From the NCBI GenBank assembly GCA_020436785.1, contig JAGQXC010000074.1:1-32954 (forward strand): a stretch of 32,954 nt of DNA. Direction: 5' to 3'. The notes beneath the pieces are model-generated. The model did no database searches. It had not been told where the DNA came from and saw only the letters and a program-made list of their open reading frames with translations. This stretch comes from Saprospiraceae bacterium. Its GTDB lineage: Bacteria; Bacteroidota; Bacteroidia; Chitinophagales; Saprospiraceae. Both the position numbers and the translations under genes were made by a program. Shown here piece by piece: positions 1 to 8,010 of this stretch. Positions within the stretch are counted from its first letter, which is position 1, and every line of letters starts with the position of its first letter.

Positions 1-204
1 AGTATTCACAAACTGGGTCTGCGTGACATCGCCCTACAGGAACTGTACAAACTGGCCGAATTAAATAAGCTTGGTATCTTTAACGAATGGGAGTTCAATG
101 AATGGGCTCATGGGATCACCGGAAAACCCATGGGCAAATCGTTTCAGGCATGGTCGGCCGCCGAATACATCCTCGCTTGCCATGCATTAAAAATCATTGA
201 CTAA
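1..204 (+). CDS. Glycosidase of the (alpha/alpha)6 type, GH100/debranching-enzyme-like, C-terminal fragment
   Basis: The window opens inside this gene; only the last 67 codons are visible, reading in frame from base 1 to TAA at 202-204. The end of the protein contains GITGKPMGKSFQAWSAAEY. This resembles the closing helix hairpin of neutral invertases (GH100) and of amylo-alpha-1,6-glucosidase/MGH1-like bacterial enzymes, where a 'G+.G...Q.WSA' stretch precedes the last helix. Such enzymes cleave sucrose or alpha-glucans in the cytoplasm. The GT4 glycosyltransferase starts 29 bases downstream on the same strand, so the two probably form one sugar-metabolism operon. Too little is visible to decide between invertase and debranching activity. 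Confidence 0.55.
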   Translation, partial: SIHKLGLRDIALQELYKLAELNKLGIFNEWEFNEWAHGITGKPMGKSFQAWSAAEYILACHALKIID

Positions 205-205
205 T

Positions 206-229
206 CGCAAAAAAATCCGCAAAAAAATC
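206..229 (+). repeat. Perfect 12-bp tandem direct repeat before the GT4 start codon
   Basis: The unit CGCAAAAAAATC occurs twice back to back (206-217 and 218-229) and fills nearly the whole gap between the two sugar genes. The ATG of the glycosyltransferase follows at 234. No separate ribosome-binding site is seen; an A-rich leader is common for Bacteroidota starts. Confidence 0.8.
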
Positions 230-233
230 CTTC

Positions 234-1511
234 ATGGAAAGAATTCTTATGTTGTCCGTCCACGGTTATGTGGCGGCAGAGCCCGAACTTGGAAAACCGG
301 ATACGGGCGGGCAAGTGGTCTATGTACTGGAGTTGGCGAACCGCTTTAGCCGCCTTGGCGTGGGCGTGGATCTGGTCACCCGCCAATTTGAAGATCAACC
401 GGAATACGACCGGGTCAACGAATTATTCAATGTGTGGCGGATTCCCTTCGGTGGGAAAAAATTCATTCGCAAGGAGGACATGCATGATCATTTGTCCGCC
501 ATGACCACCAACCTGCTAACTAAAATCCGCACCAATAAAATTCAATACGATATCGTCTATTCGCATTATTGGGACGCCGGCATCGTCGGTCAGAAGATCG
601 CCGAAGAACTGGACATTCCGCATGTTCACACACCGCATTCCCTGGGTTGGTGGAAAAAGACCAATCTGGGTGTCGATATCAGCGCGGAGGAAATGGAACG
701 CAAATACCGTTTCGACGAACGCATTAAAAAAGAGTACTTCGTGTTCCAAATGTGCAACCATGTCATTGCCACCACCATCCCGCAGACAGAACTGCTCAAA
801 GAGCATTACGACGTGCTTGAGCGACGGATCACAGCGATTCCGCCGGGAATGGATGAAGGCCGTTTTTCGCCGGTACCGGGTGAAGAAGTTCTGCGACTGC
901 GCCAAAAGCACGGCTTCCATGATCACGATGCCATGGCTTTGGGACGGATGGCCTATAACAAAGGTCATGACCTCTATATCCAGGCTCTGCCAACAATCCT
1001 GTCGATGGTCCCCGATGCCCGATTGATCGCAGCCATCGGCAGTGAAGAGTCCGCACAGGATAAAAAAGGCGTCGCAGAACTCAAGAAACTGGCTGCCGAA
1101 CTGGACATCGCCGATAAGATCATCTGGCGTCCCTACGTTCCGGATGAAGATCTGGCCGATTATTACCGGTGCGCCGATGTATTCGGGCTTTCCTCCCGTT
1201 ACGAGCCCTTTGGCATGGTGGCGATTGAGGCCATGGCCTGTGGCACCCCTACCGTCGTCACGGTTCATGGCGGCCTCTTTGACCTGGTGCGCTTTGGTCG
1301 CCACGCTTTGACCGCAGACCCCAACCGTCCCGTTGAATTCGGAACCATGGTTGCCCTGCCCATGCTTTATCCCAAGCTCCGCAAGGAGATTTTGGTAGGA
1401 GGCGCCCGTTTCGCCCGTCAAAACTTTGGCTGGACCGGCATTGCGCGCAGGCAGCTGGATATTTTCGAACAACTCATTGCAAAACACTCAAACCGGGAAA
1501 GCGCATTCTGA
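234..1511 (+). CDS. GT4-family glycosyltransferase, sucrose-phosphate-synthase/sucrose-synthase-like
   Basis: This 425-residue cytoplasmic protein has the two-Rossmann (GT-B) layout of retaining GT4 enzymes. Near the N-terminus, PDTGGQVVYV (residues 22-31) is the sugar-acceptor loop signature shared by sucrose synthases and sucrose-phosphate synthases. IPPGMDEGRFSP marks the domain linker. E324-P-F-G-M-V-A-I-E332 is the EX7E nucleotide-sugar motif, followed by GTPTVV. The length fits the bacterial core enzyme without a fused sucrose-phosphatase domain. The likely reaction is transfer of a hexose from a nucleotide sugar to a fructose (phosphate) or similar acceptor; exact donor and acceptor cannot be read from sequence. 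The preceding gene is a possible sucrose/alpha-glucan hydrolase, which supports a role in sucrose-type sugar turnover. A related alternative is mannosylfructose-phosphate synthase. Confidence 0.85.
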   Translation: MERILMLSVHGYVAAEPELGKPDTGGQVVYVLELANRFSRLGVGVDLVTRQFEDQPEYDRVNELFNVWRIPFGGKKFIRKEDMHDHLSAMTTNLLTKIRTNKIQYDIVYSHYWDAGIVGQKIAEELDIPHVHTPHSLGWWKKTNLGVDISAEEMERKYRFDERIKKEYFVFQMCNHVIATTIPQTELLKEHYDVLERRITAIPPGMDEGRFSPVPGEEVLRLRQKHGFHDHDAMALGRMAYNKGHDLYIQALPTILSMVPDARLIAAIGSEESAQDKKGVAELKKLAAELDIADKIIWRPYVPDEDLADYYRCADVFGLSSRYEPFGMVAIEAMACGTPTVVTVHGGLFDLVRFGRHALTADPNRPVEFGTMVALPMLYPKLRKEILVGGARFARQNFGWTGIARRQLDIFEQLIAKHSNRESAF

Positions 1512-1598
1512 TGGCCACAAATCCACTTCAACCGGAATATTTTTGAGCAGAAATCCGTTACAATTTTGATCTCTGATAACCGGCTAAATTAATTGTAC

Positions 1599-2855
1599 AT
1601 GAAATTACTTTCCAGCGTTTGGGTCCTTCTCACGATGCTACCTCTCGGGCTGTTGCCGGCGCCCGGCCTGAGTCAGCGATTGCCCACCATCACGGAACCC
1701 GTCGACAGCGTCTATTCCACCATCCTGGAGGAACAACGTTTCTTTTATGTCCACCTGCCGGCGAGTTATGAAACCAACGCTTCCCGCCGGTATCCGGTGG
1801 TGTATTTGCTGGATGGAGAAATCCAGATGGCCAATGCGGTGACGGTTTACGAGAATTATTACGGAGGGTTTCTACCCGAAATGATCCTGGTCGGGATTTC
1901 CAACCAGCAACATCGAACCCGTGACCTCACCCCGACTGCGATCACCACCAAATACGGGATGCCTTTCCGGGAAGAAAGCGGAGGCAGTGAACGATTTACC
2001 CAATTTCTGGAAAAAGAATTGATCTCCACCGTCGAAAGCAAGTACCGTACCACCTCCTACCGGACCCTGGCCGGTCATTCCTATGGCGGTCTTTTCACCA
2101 TTCAGACACTGCTCCATCATCCGGAGCTGTTTGCCAATTACCTCGCCATCGATCCAAGTCTCGATTGGGACGATCAGGTTACCTTGACCCAGGCCAGAAG
2201 CATCCTGACAAACGAAAATTTTAAGGGTAAATACTTATTTATGTCGCTGAGTGGACAGCTCCATATGCAAAATCCGGAGGTTACCATCGACAATGTCCGG
2301 GAAGACACCACCGATTATACCTTGTTTCCCCGGTCTAATTTATCCTTCGCCGATCTGGCACACAGCAGCCGGGACAATAACCTTACCTTCGACTGGCAGT
2401 TTTATCTGAATGAACTCCATGGCACGGTGGTGCTCCCTGCTTTGATTGACGGACTTAAATCAGCGTTTAAGTGGTTCCAGATGGAAAACACTTCCCAATT
2501 CAATGACCCGGCGACGAAACTGGACATCATCAAATCCATTGTTCAGCACCGTACAGACAAACTCAAAGCGCATTTCGGTTATCCGGTGGCGCCTTACCCG
2601 GAAGAAATATTTAATATGCTGGGTTACATGAGTCAACAGATGCAGGACCGTGAAAAAGCCAAATATTACTTCTCGTTAGCCGTACAATATTATCCTTTCA
2701 GCACCAATGCTTACGATTCCCTGGCTGAGTACTACGAAGGTGAGGGCGATTTTGCCCAGGCGCTGGAACTGATGGAAAAAGCCTGTGCCCTCAGTGACGA
2801 TACGCAATTGCGGCAACACCGGGATGCCATCCGGCAGAAAATGGGCAAAAAATAA
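1599..2855 (+). CDS. Secreted alpha/beta-hydrolase (esterase D / IroE-like) with C-terminal helical repeats
   Basis: This predicted periplasmic or secreted esterase has 418 residues when started at ATG 1599. An upstream in-frame TTG at 1593 would add two residues, but the ATG puts the Lys-containing n-region directly before the hydrophobic signal peptide (about residues 1-25). The chain continues with RRYPVVYLLDG, the oxyanion-side strand of the family. The nucleophile elbow G-H-S161-Y-G-G follows, then IDPSLDWD (D185/D189 region) and the likely catalytic His in NELHGTVV (H274). Residues from about 340 look like two TPR-type helical pairs (MQDREKAKYYFSLAVQYYP, then EYYEGEGDFAQALELMEKA). That combination is common in Bacteroidota COG2819 proteins. 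Substrate unknown. It appears monocistronic. Confidence 0.85.
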   Translation: MKLLSSVWVLLTMLPLGLLPAPGLSQRLPTITEPVDSVYSTILEEQRFFYVHLPASYETNASRRYPVVYLLDGEIQMANAVTVYENYYGGFLPEMILVGISNQQHRTRDLTPTAITTKYGMPFREESGGSERFTQFLEKELISTVESKYRTTSYRTLAGHSYGGLFTIQTLLHHPELFANYLAIDPSLDWDDQVTLTQARSILTNENFKGKYLFMSLSGQLHMQNPEVTIDNVREDTTDYTLFPRSNLSFADLAHSSRDNNLTFDWQFYLNELHGTVVLPALIDGLKSAFKWFQMENTSQFNDPATKLDIIKSIVQHRTDKLKAHFGYPVAPYPEEIFNMLGYMSQQMQDREKAKYYFSLAVQYYPFSTNAYDSLAEYYEGEGDFAQALELMEKACALSDDTQLRQHRDAIRQKMGKK

Positions 2856-2992
2856 ACGAATACCTCTTCCACTACCATGAAGTCCGGGTATCGCAATTCA
2901 ATGGTTGGTGATCCTTCATGTCTCTTTGGTACCCCGTTTTGGTCCATTGGTAATCGTCACCGGAGAATCTTTTTACCGGTCGGTTTAATCAG

Positions 2993-4105
2993 GTGATCTA
3001 TAACTACCTTTACCGGGTGACAAATTACCGGCTGGCTCGACACCTCCTTTTTTGGTTGCTTTATTTGACCTGGCAAGCCTATGCCGAATATTTGTACAGT
3101 TTCAGCGCCGAAACATCCCTGGCATTGATGCAAAAAATAGCCGCATCATTCATTGTTGAATCCCTGCTTTTGCCGGTCAAATTAGGACTGTGTTATGCTA
3201 CCGCCTATCTCATCAGAAAATCACTCTCAGAAGGAGAAAGACGAACCAGGATTTGGAAAACGGTTCTGTTAATCATCCTGCTGGTGCTCCTCTCGATCCT
3301 GGCCCATCGCTGGTTGAGCAATTACGTGGCCTATCCGGCTGCCCTGGGCGCGTTCGTGGATATCCCCTTTTGGGGCCCTTCCTATCTGGCCAACTCCACC
3401 ATCGATATGATGACGGTATTCGGATTATTCAATGTGCTGAATTTTTTCGAACTACGGTCGGTGATGGTGCGTGACCGTGAGATTGCCCGCCGGGAAAAAC
3501 TTGAAGCCGAGATTCATTTTTTGCGCAGTCAGATCAACCCGCATTTTCTTTTTAATACCCTTAATAATATTTATGTATTAGCAAAAAATCACCCGAAGCA
3601 AGCCCCGGACGCGATCCATAAATTGGCCGGTTTGTTGCGCTTTCTGCTTTATGAATCCACCCGGGACCTGATATCCATTGATCATGAACTGGAATTCATC
3701 AAGGATTATCTCGAACTGGAAAAACTGAGATATAAACCGGAAAAACTTGCCTTGTACACGACTTTCCCTGAATCATCAAGACAGTCGATTGCCCCCATGT
3801 TGATCTTACCACTGGTAGAAAATGCGTTCAAACATGGCATCAGTGAAAGTCAACATCAATCGTTTGTAAATCTGAAAGTTATCCTTAATGAAAGTCATTT
3901 GGAAGTCTTTGTTCAAAATTCCTACGAGACGATGGAAAATGCAAAAAATGCCGGTATCGGGTTGGTCAATTTACGCAAGCGTCTGAAATTATTATACCGA
4001 GAATATCATTTACATTTCACCGATGAAAACCAAGTTTATTCGGCATTATTAAAAATTAATTTATCGAGTTATGACCCGACTCTCATGCCTCATCCTGGAA
4101 GATGA
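2993..4105 (+). CDS. LytS/YpdA-type sensor histidine kinase
   Basis: This membrane histidine kinase has 370 residues. The N-terminal RHLLFWLLYLTWQAY begins a bundle of about four transmembrane helices (roughly residues 15-150). A short coiled linker leads to the His_kinase domain with LRSQINPH184FLFNTLNN, where H184 is the phospho-accepting residue. The ATPase part shows the N-box LPLVENAFKHGIS and the G-box GIGLVNLRKRL, typical of the short LytS-type HATPase. The start is a GTG, because no in-frame ATG precedes the first membrane helix and the N-terminus matches family length. The response regulator begins inside the last 35 bases of this gene, so the two are translationally coupled. The signal sensed is unknown. 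Confidence 0.92.
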   Translation: MIYNYLYRVTNYRLARHLLFWLLYLTWQAYAEYLYSFSAETSLALMQKIAASFIVESLLLPVKLGLCYATAYLIRKSLSEGERRTRIWKTVLLIILLVLLSILAHRWLSNYVAYPAALGAFVDIPFWGPSYLANSTIDMMTVFGLFNVLNFFELRSVMVRDREIARREKLEAEIHFLRSQINPHFLFNTLNNIYVLAKNHPKQAPDAIHKLAGLLRFLLYESTRDLISIDHELEFIKDYLELEKLRYKPEKLALYTTFPESSRQSIAPMLILPLVENAFKHGISESQHQSFVNLKVILNESHLEVFVQNSYETMENAKNAGIGLVNLRKRLKLLYREYHLHFTDENQVYSALLKINLSSYDPTLMPHPGR

Positions 4106-4769
4106 ACCGTTGGCTGCCGAATTAATGAGGGAATACATTGAACAAATTCCCTTCCTGAAATTATCCGGTATCTGTGAAGATGCTTTCAGTGCGGCGGCGG
4201 AATTGCAAAAACACAAAATAGATGTCCTCTTTCTGGATCTTCACCTGCCAAAAATCAAAGGATTTGATTTTCTAAAAACATTACCGTACCCCCCGATGGT
4301 GATTGTTACCAGCGCCTATCACGAATACGCCCTGGAAGGGTTTGACCTCAACATTGTGGATTATCTGCTCAAACCCATTGAGCTGCCCCGTTTTATGAAG
4401 GCCGTCAATAAATTAAAATTAAAACATCAAAACATGGCAGGGGAAGTCATTGCAAACCCGGAAGACCATGTCTATGTCTCCGAGAACCGGGCGATGATCC
4501 GCGTTAATTTTCAGGAAATATTGTACATCGAAAGCATGCGCCAATACATTAAAATCATCACCAGGTCAAAATCCATCTCTACGAAAATGTATCTCAGTGA
4601 TTTTGAAAAACAATTGCCGGAATACTTCATCCGTATCCATAAATCATTTATCATTTCCAGACCCGCCATCCAATCCTATACGCACAAATATGTTACCCTC
4701 GAAAAGGATCACATCGTACCGATCGGCGCCGCATTTAAAGAAGATTTCATCCGCACCATCGAAGCCTGA
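4071..4769 (+). CDS. LytTR-family response regulator
   Basis: This 232-residue response regulator is the cognate partner of the upstream kinase. Residues 1-120 form a receiver domain: acidic pair in LILEDEPLAAEL, phospho-acceptor D56 in VLFLDLHLP, conserved Thr/Ser in MVIVTSAYHEYAL, and Lys in VDYLLKPIELPRF. Residues about 130-232 form a LytTR DNA-binding domain (ILYIESMRQYIKI; FIRIHKSFIISRPAI). It overlaps the kinase gene by 35 bases. LytTR regulators usually bind tandem sites upstream of membrane or exopolysaccharide genes; no target site was identified here. The nearby secreted-protein genes downstream are possible but unproven targets. Confidence 0.94.
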   Translation: MTRLSCLILEDEPLAAELMREYIEQIPFLKLSGICEDAFSAAAELQKHKIDVLFLDLHLPKIKGFDFLKTLPYPPMVIVTSAYHEYALEGFDLNIVDYLLKPIELPRFMKAVNKLKLKHQNMAGEVIANPEDHVYVSENRAMIRVNFQEILYIESMRQYIKIITRSKSISTKMYLSDFEKQLPEYFIRIHKSFIISRPAIQSYTHKYVTLEKDHIVPIGAAFKEDFIRTIEA

Positions 4770-4929
4770 AACCAGCTTTTTTTGCAATAACCAAATCCCG
4801 CTCTTTTCCTTCACCGTTTGTCCACCGCTGTCACCCGTTTCACCGATCGTACCCGTTGAAACCATGTTGGTACACTTTCCGGATAAATGCCAATTATTAC
4901 CCGTAGAATGCGGTCAAATAATTTCGGTC

Positions 4930-5418
4930 ATGAAGATCCATCCCTTCGTATTACTTCTTCCAGTCCTTGCCGGCATCCACTGTAAGCAGGATAATGCCAA
5001 TCCGGAGACAGTCATCCGGGGCATGTGGAAAGCCGCTACCTTGAACATCACGGTAGGGGAGCAGTCCCTGGAGGTTCCCCTGATCCTGGACCCGGTACGC
5101 CTGGAAGCCGGCACCTATGAATACGGACCGGCCAATCAACGAATGACCGGGACTTATCAACTATCTGCTGACAACAGCCAATTGACCATTACCGGAGCGC
5201 AAGGAGATGCAATGGTTTATGAAATCATCGAACTGAATGACCAGGTGCTTGAATTAATGGCATTGCGCCAAAATGCCGGGGAAAGTTATTCCTCCGAACC
5301 GGGCAGGTTGGCACTGACGGCCATCAACCTGGGATTGCTACGAAAAAATGATGAACTTGATCAAAGCCAGTTGGCGAACTCGGAAATGACGGTCATACTT
5401 GGTTTTTCGAAATCGTAA
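4930..5418 (+). CDS. Putative lipocalin-like lipoprotein
   Basis: ATG 4930 gives a 162-residue protein with a short signal peptide ending LPVLAGIHC (C18), a slightly non-canonical lipobox. The open frame extends upstream to 4597, but that part overlaps the LytTR gene and has no signal peptide, so the later ATG is preferred. After the lipobox, GMWKAATLNITVG, GTYQLSADNSQLTITG and MVYEIIELNDQVLELM alternate as beta strands. That is the pattern of small Bacteroidota lipocalin-like domains (start 'G.W', middle 'G.Y....', end 'Y.I..L....L.L'). It probably sits in the outer or inner membrane facing the periplasm. Ligand unknown. Confidence 0.6.
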   Translation: MKIHPFVLLLPVLAGIHCKQDNANPETVIRGMWKAATLNITVGEQSLEVPLILDPVRLEAGTYEYGPANQRMTGTYQLSADNSQLTITGAQGDAMVYEIIELNDQVLELMALRQNAGESYSSEPGRLALTAINLGLLRKNDELDQSQLANSEMTVILGFSKS

Positions 5419-5472
5419 TGGCATCCTTCCCTGCTGCCCTGCGTACAGCCTCAATCAACTAATCCATCAATC

Positions 5473-6405
5473 ATGTCAAAATTCATCCTAGTTTTTCTCC
5501 TTCTGGTAGGAACGCCGGCAGCTGCCCAATGGGAATATTTCGGACAAGAAGTTCCGACTTCACTGGCCCCCAGACCATTTGCCCCTTACCTGTTATCCGC
5601 CTCGGATAACGAGCGGGATTTCGCGATCGCCCCGGACGGCAAATCCATTTATTATACCATCCAATATTCTGCCAACCGATCGATCATCGTCTATTCGGAA
5701 TATGCGAACAACCAATGGACGTTGCCAAGAAAAGCTTCTTTCTCAGGCGTTTATGCAGATCTGGAACCGGCCTTCTCCCTCGACGGATTACGATTGTATT
5801 TTTCGTCCAATCGCAGTGTCGGAGGCAATCAGAAGGATTTTGACATCTGGTATGTCGAACGGGTGGACGGCGGTCCCTGGTCGGAACCGGCCCTCGCCGG
5901 AGGTGGCATAAACTCCGCTGAGAATGAATTTTATCCATCATTGACCAGGACCGGTGATTTGTATTTTACGGCTACCCGTGCCGGCGGTAAAGGCGGGGAA
6001 GACATCTGGGTGTCGCGGTTCGAAAATGGCCGGTTCCTTACTCCCCAAGTACTGCCTGATGCGATCAATTCCATTCATGGCGAGTACAATGCCTTCATTG
6101 ATCCGGATGAACAATTCATCTATTTTTCCAGTGATGGCCGTGCCGACGAGGTAGGTGGTGGCGATCTGTACATCAGTCGCAAAGACACAACAGGCAATTG
6201 GATGCCCGCCAGACGCTTGAATTTCAACACCGAAAAGCTGGATTATTGCCCCTACGTTTCTCCCGATGGTGCATATTTATTCTTCACCAGTGAAAGGGAC
6301 CAGGAGAATCCCCTGCCTACCAATCCACTGGACCTGATTTCTGTCCTGAAGTACGTGCTCGATCCTGATAACAACAAAGGAAATATCTATTGGGCCAGGC
6401 GATAA
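5473..6405 (+). CDS. Secreted PD40/WD40-like beta-propeller protein
   Basis: The 310-residue product has an N-terminal signal peptide (ILVFLLLVGTPAAAQ, cleavage near residue 19). It then carries repeated PD40-type blades with the pattern 'P..S.DG..LYFSS.R.GG...DIW': DFAIAPDGKSIYYT, PAFSLDGLRLYFSSNRSVGG, PSLTRTGDLYFTATRAGGKGGEDIW, AFIDPDEQFIYFSSDG and PYVSPDGAYLFFTSERD. It resembles TolB-type propellers and the PD40 parts of Bacteroidota OmpA-associated exoproteins, but has no OmpA or T9SS tail. It probably stays in the periplasm or on the surface and binds a partner protein or sugar. It follows the lipoprotein gene by 54 bases and is closed by the hairpin at 6502-6541. Confidence 0.8.
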   Translation: MSKFILVFLLLVGTPAAAQWEYFGQEVPTSLAPRPFAPYLLSASDNERDFAIAPDGKSIYYTIQYSANRSIIVYSEYANNQWTLPRKASFSGVYADLEPAFSLDGLRLYFSSNRSVGGNQKDFDIWYVERVDGGPWSEPALAGGGINSAENEFYPSLTRTGDLYFTATRAGGKGGEDIWVSRFENGRFLTPQVLPDAINSIHGEYNAFIDPDEQFIYFSSDGRADEVGGGDLYISRKDTTGNWMPARRLNFNTEKLDYCPYVSPDGAYLFFTSERDQENPLPTNPLDLISVLKYVLDPDNNKGNIYWARR

Positions 6406-6501
6406 ACGCCATGGTCACCTGTGCTTCACAGTGATTAATTACCGCGCGTTAAGTCAAATGCGCTTTTCCAGAGGTTTCAGAATTCAAAGATGGACAATTA
6501 C

Positions 6502-6541
6502 ACCGCATTGCCGGTTTTCGGCCGGCGGTGCGGTCTTTATT
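6502..6541 (+). terminator. Candidate intrinsic terminator, 13-bp stem
   Basis: ACCGCATTGCCGG (6502-6514) pairs with CCGGCGGTGCGGT (6522-6534), giving 13 pairs of which two are G-U, with loop TTTTCGG and the short T-rich tail CTTTATT. It lies 97 bases after the propeller gene and before the Crp/Fnr gene. It argues against starting the regulator at GTG 6431. Confidence 0.6.
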
Positions 6542-6586
6542 AAACCAAATTCCTATCTTCAGATTTCACGAATAAAGTCCGGACCA

Positions 6587-7174
6587 TTGAGCCACAACCT
6601 TCTGCGCACTTTTCTTAATCGTTTTTCCGTGTTGTCGGAAGCAGATAAAAAAGCATTACTTGAAAAATTAGTGATGCAAACATTTCCCAAGGGAACCGTC
6701 CTTCAAAAGGAAGGGCAAGTACCTGATCATTGTTACTATGTATTAAAAGGCTGTGTTAGACAATATCAAATCCTGGACGGACTGGAAAGAACGACCGATC
6801 TGTACACGCCGGATCATGGGACGGTGTCTGCCGACTGTTATGTCCATCGTTCACCCTCTTATTTTTACCTTGAATGCGTCGAGGAGACCCTCTTATTAGT
6901 GGGGGAAAGGGATCGTGACCGTCAATTGTATGCAGAACATCCTGTCCTCCAGCAAGTCATCCTGGATGTCATGCAAGCCGAGTGGCTAAAATCTCGAAAA
7001 AGCCTGACGCGTTTCAAATTTTCTTCTCCGGAAGAACGCTACCTCCATTTGATGAAACACCGGACCGACCTGCTGCACCGGGTACCCAACCATCAGATCG
7101 CCAGTTACCTGGGCATCACACCGGAGTCCCTTAGCCGCATACGCCGGCGCATCAGTCAGCGATCAAACGTTTAG
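6587..7174 (+). CDS. Crp/Fnr-family transcriptional regulator
   Basis: From TTG 6587 this is 195 residues, the usual size for Bacteroidota Crp/Fnr proteins that begin '..LRTFLNRF..LSEADKKALLEKL'. The frame is open back to GTG 6431, but that stretch holds the hairpin at 6502-6541 and has no family similarity. The cyclic-nucleotide-binding fold spans about residues 15-110 (FPKGTVLQKEGQVPDHCYYVLKG; later YLECVEETLLLVGERD). The usual cAMP-contact residues are not obvious, so the effector is unknown. The C-terminal helix-turn-helix is VPNHQIASYLGITPESLSRIRRR. The 3' end overlaps the convergent DUF4386 gene by 23 bases. Confidence 0.82.
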   Translation: MSHNLLRTFLNRFSVLSEADKKALLEKLVMQTFPKGTVLQKEGQVPDHCYYVLKGCVRQYQILDGLERTTDLYTPDHGTVSADCYVHRSPSYFYLECVEETLLLVGERDRDRQLYAEHPVLQQVILDVMQAEWLKSRKSLTRFKFSSPEERYLHLMKHRTDLLHRVPNHQIASYLGITPESLSRIRRRISQRSNV

Positions 7175-7835
7175 TTAGTTTGTTCGCGCGGGCCAGCAAC
7201 CAGATGGCTAAACCCAACTCCCCCAGGAGCATTGGTAACATAAACACCATCTCGAGGATCTTTTGTACCGGATCAAAGCCTGGAATCAGCAGGTGACCCA
7301 GATGAATAATCAGATACCCTGCACCGGCAATGGCAATCAGGTAGCCGAGGAGCCTGGGGATGTAACCGGAGCGAATACATAACGGCCCCAGGATCAACAG
7401 ATGTACGCCAAACATTATTAATCCGAAGGACCAGATATCCCGAAAAGTGCCGACGTAATGGAGCAGATCATCAGCTTGTCCAGACTGTTCCATTGTCTGT
7501 AACGCCAGAAATAAAAAGCCGATGCCGGTACCGAGTATGGCCGCATAAACCAGACGAATCGACCCAGCCAGGAGCGACCACAGCCGGTGTACCGGCTTTA
7601 GCAAGACATACAAAGCCCATGCTACCACCACATCGGTTATCAGGATCAGTATCCATCCGCCAATGCCCTGACGCAACAATCCTTGATCAATCAATACGCC
7701 CCCATTGACGCCCCCGGTTTCAACCCGGGTGATGGCTCCAACGGAAAATACCGCAGCCAATGCCATGACCAACAGCGAGATACCTCCAATCAATGCGTAA
7801 GGTTTTAATTCCTCCTTGTCGTTTATACCGTTCAT
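7152..7835 (-). CDS. DUF4386 integral membrane protein
   Basis: The product has 227 residues from ATG at 7835; an in-frame GTG at 7862 would add nine, but the ATG is preceded by an AGAAAGG stretch. It has about six hydrophobic helices: ALIGGISLLVMALAAVFSV, then GWILILITDVVVAWALYVLL, LVYAAILGTGIGFLFLAL, SFGLIMFGVHLLILGPLC, LLGYLIAIAGAGYLIIHLG and MVFMLPMLLGELGLAIWLL. The motif LLKPVHRLWSLLAGSIRLVYA between helices 2 and 3 is characteristic of DUF4386. Function unknown; members often sit beside regulators. It converges on and overlaps the Crp/Fnr gene. Confidence 0.85.
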   Translation of the reverse strand: MNGINDKEELKPYALIGGISLLVMALAAVFSVGAITRVETGGVNGGVLIDQGLLRQGIGGWILILITDVVVAWALYVLLKPVHRLWSLLAGSIRLVYAAILGTGIGFLFLALQTMEQSGQADDLLHYVGTFRDIWSFGLIMFGVHLLILGPLCIRSGYIPRLLGYLIAIAGAGYLIIHLGHLLIPGFDPVQKILEMVFMLPMLLGELGLAIWLLARANKLTKRLIAD

Positions 7836-7967
7836 TTTGCCTTTCTTTCTTACAAAGATCACGGAACGGACGGGTCAATGCCATTGACTTAAGTTAAGTT
7901 TTATCCAGATGATGAATACCATAATTGGCGACCATTAAACTTAGTGGCGATTGCATCCGGAATGATC

Positions 7968-7975
7968 TATCTTTG
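7968..7975 (+). promoter_or_regulatory. Candidate Bacteroidota -7 box before the PhnB-like gene
   Basis: TATCTTTG matches TAnnTTTG exactly and lies 35 bases before the ATG at 8011. No good TTTG at -33 is visible with about 19-bp spacing, so this rests on the -7 box alone. Confidence 0.45.
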
Positions 7976-8010
7976 GCTCCTTCTTTTTCCTCTTTTTAAA
8001 CTTGCAGATC

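Noticed and set aside
516-1487. 323-codon open frame on the minus strand inside the glycosyltransferase
   Set aside because: It lies wholly antisense to a clear GT4 gene, and its translation has no family features; codon shadow.
1565-1598. TTTG at 1565 as a -33 box for the esterase gene
   Set aside because: The matching -7 region (TAAATTAA or TAATTGTA) fits the consensus poorly at any spacing.
4762-4789. Possible terminator after the LytTR gene (GAAGC ... GCTTTTTTT)
   Set aside because: The stem is only four to five pairs with a nine-base loop, despite the T run.
4597-4929. Upstream extension of the lipocalin-like lipoprotein frame
   Set aside because: It overlaps the LytTR gene, is low in typical protein features, and the signal peptide starts only at ATG 4930.
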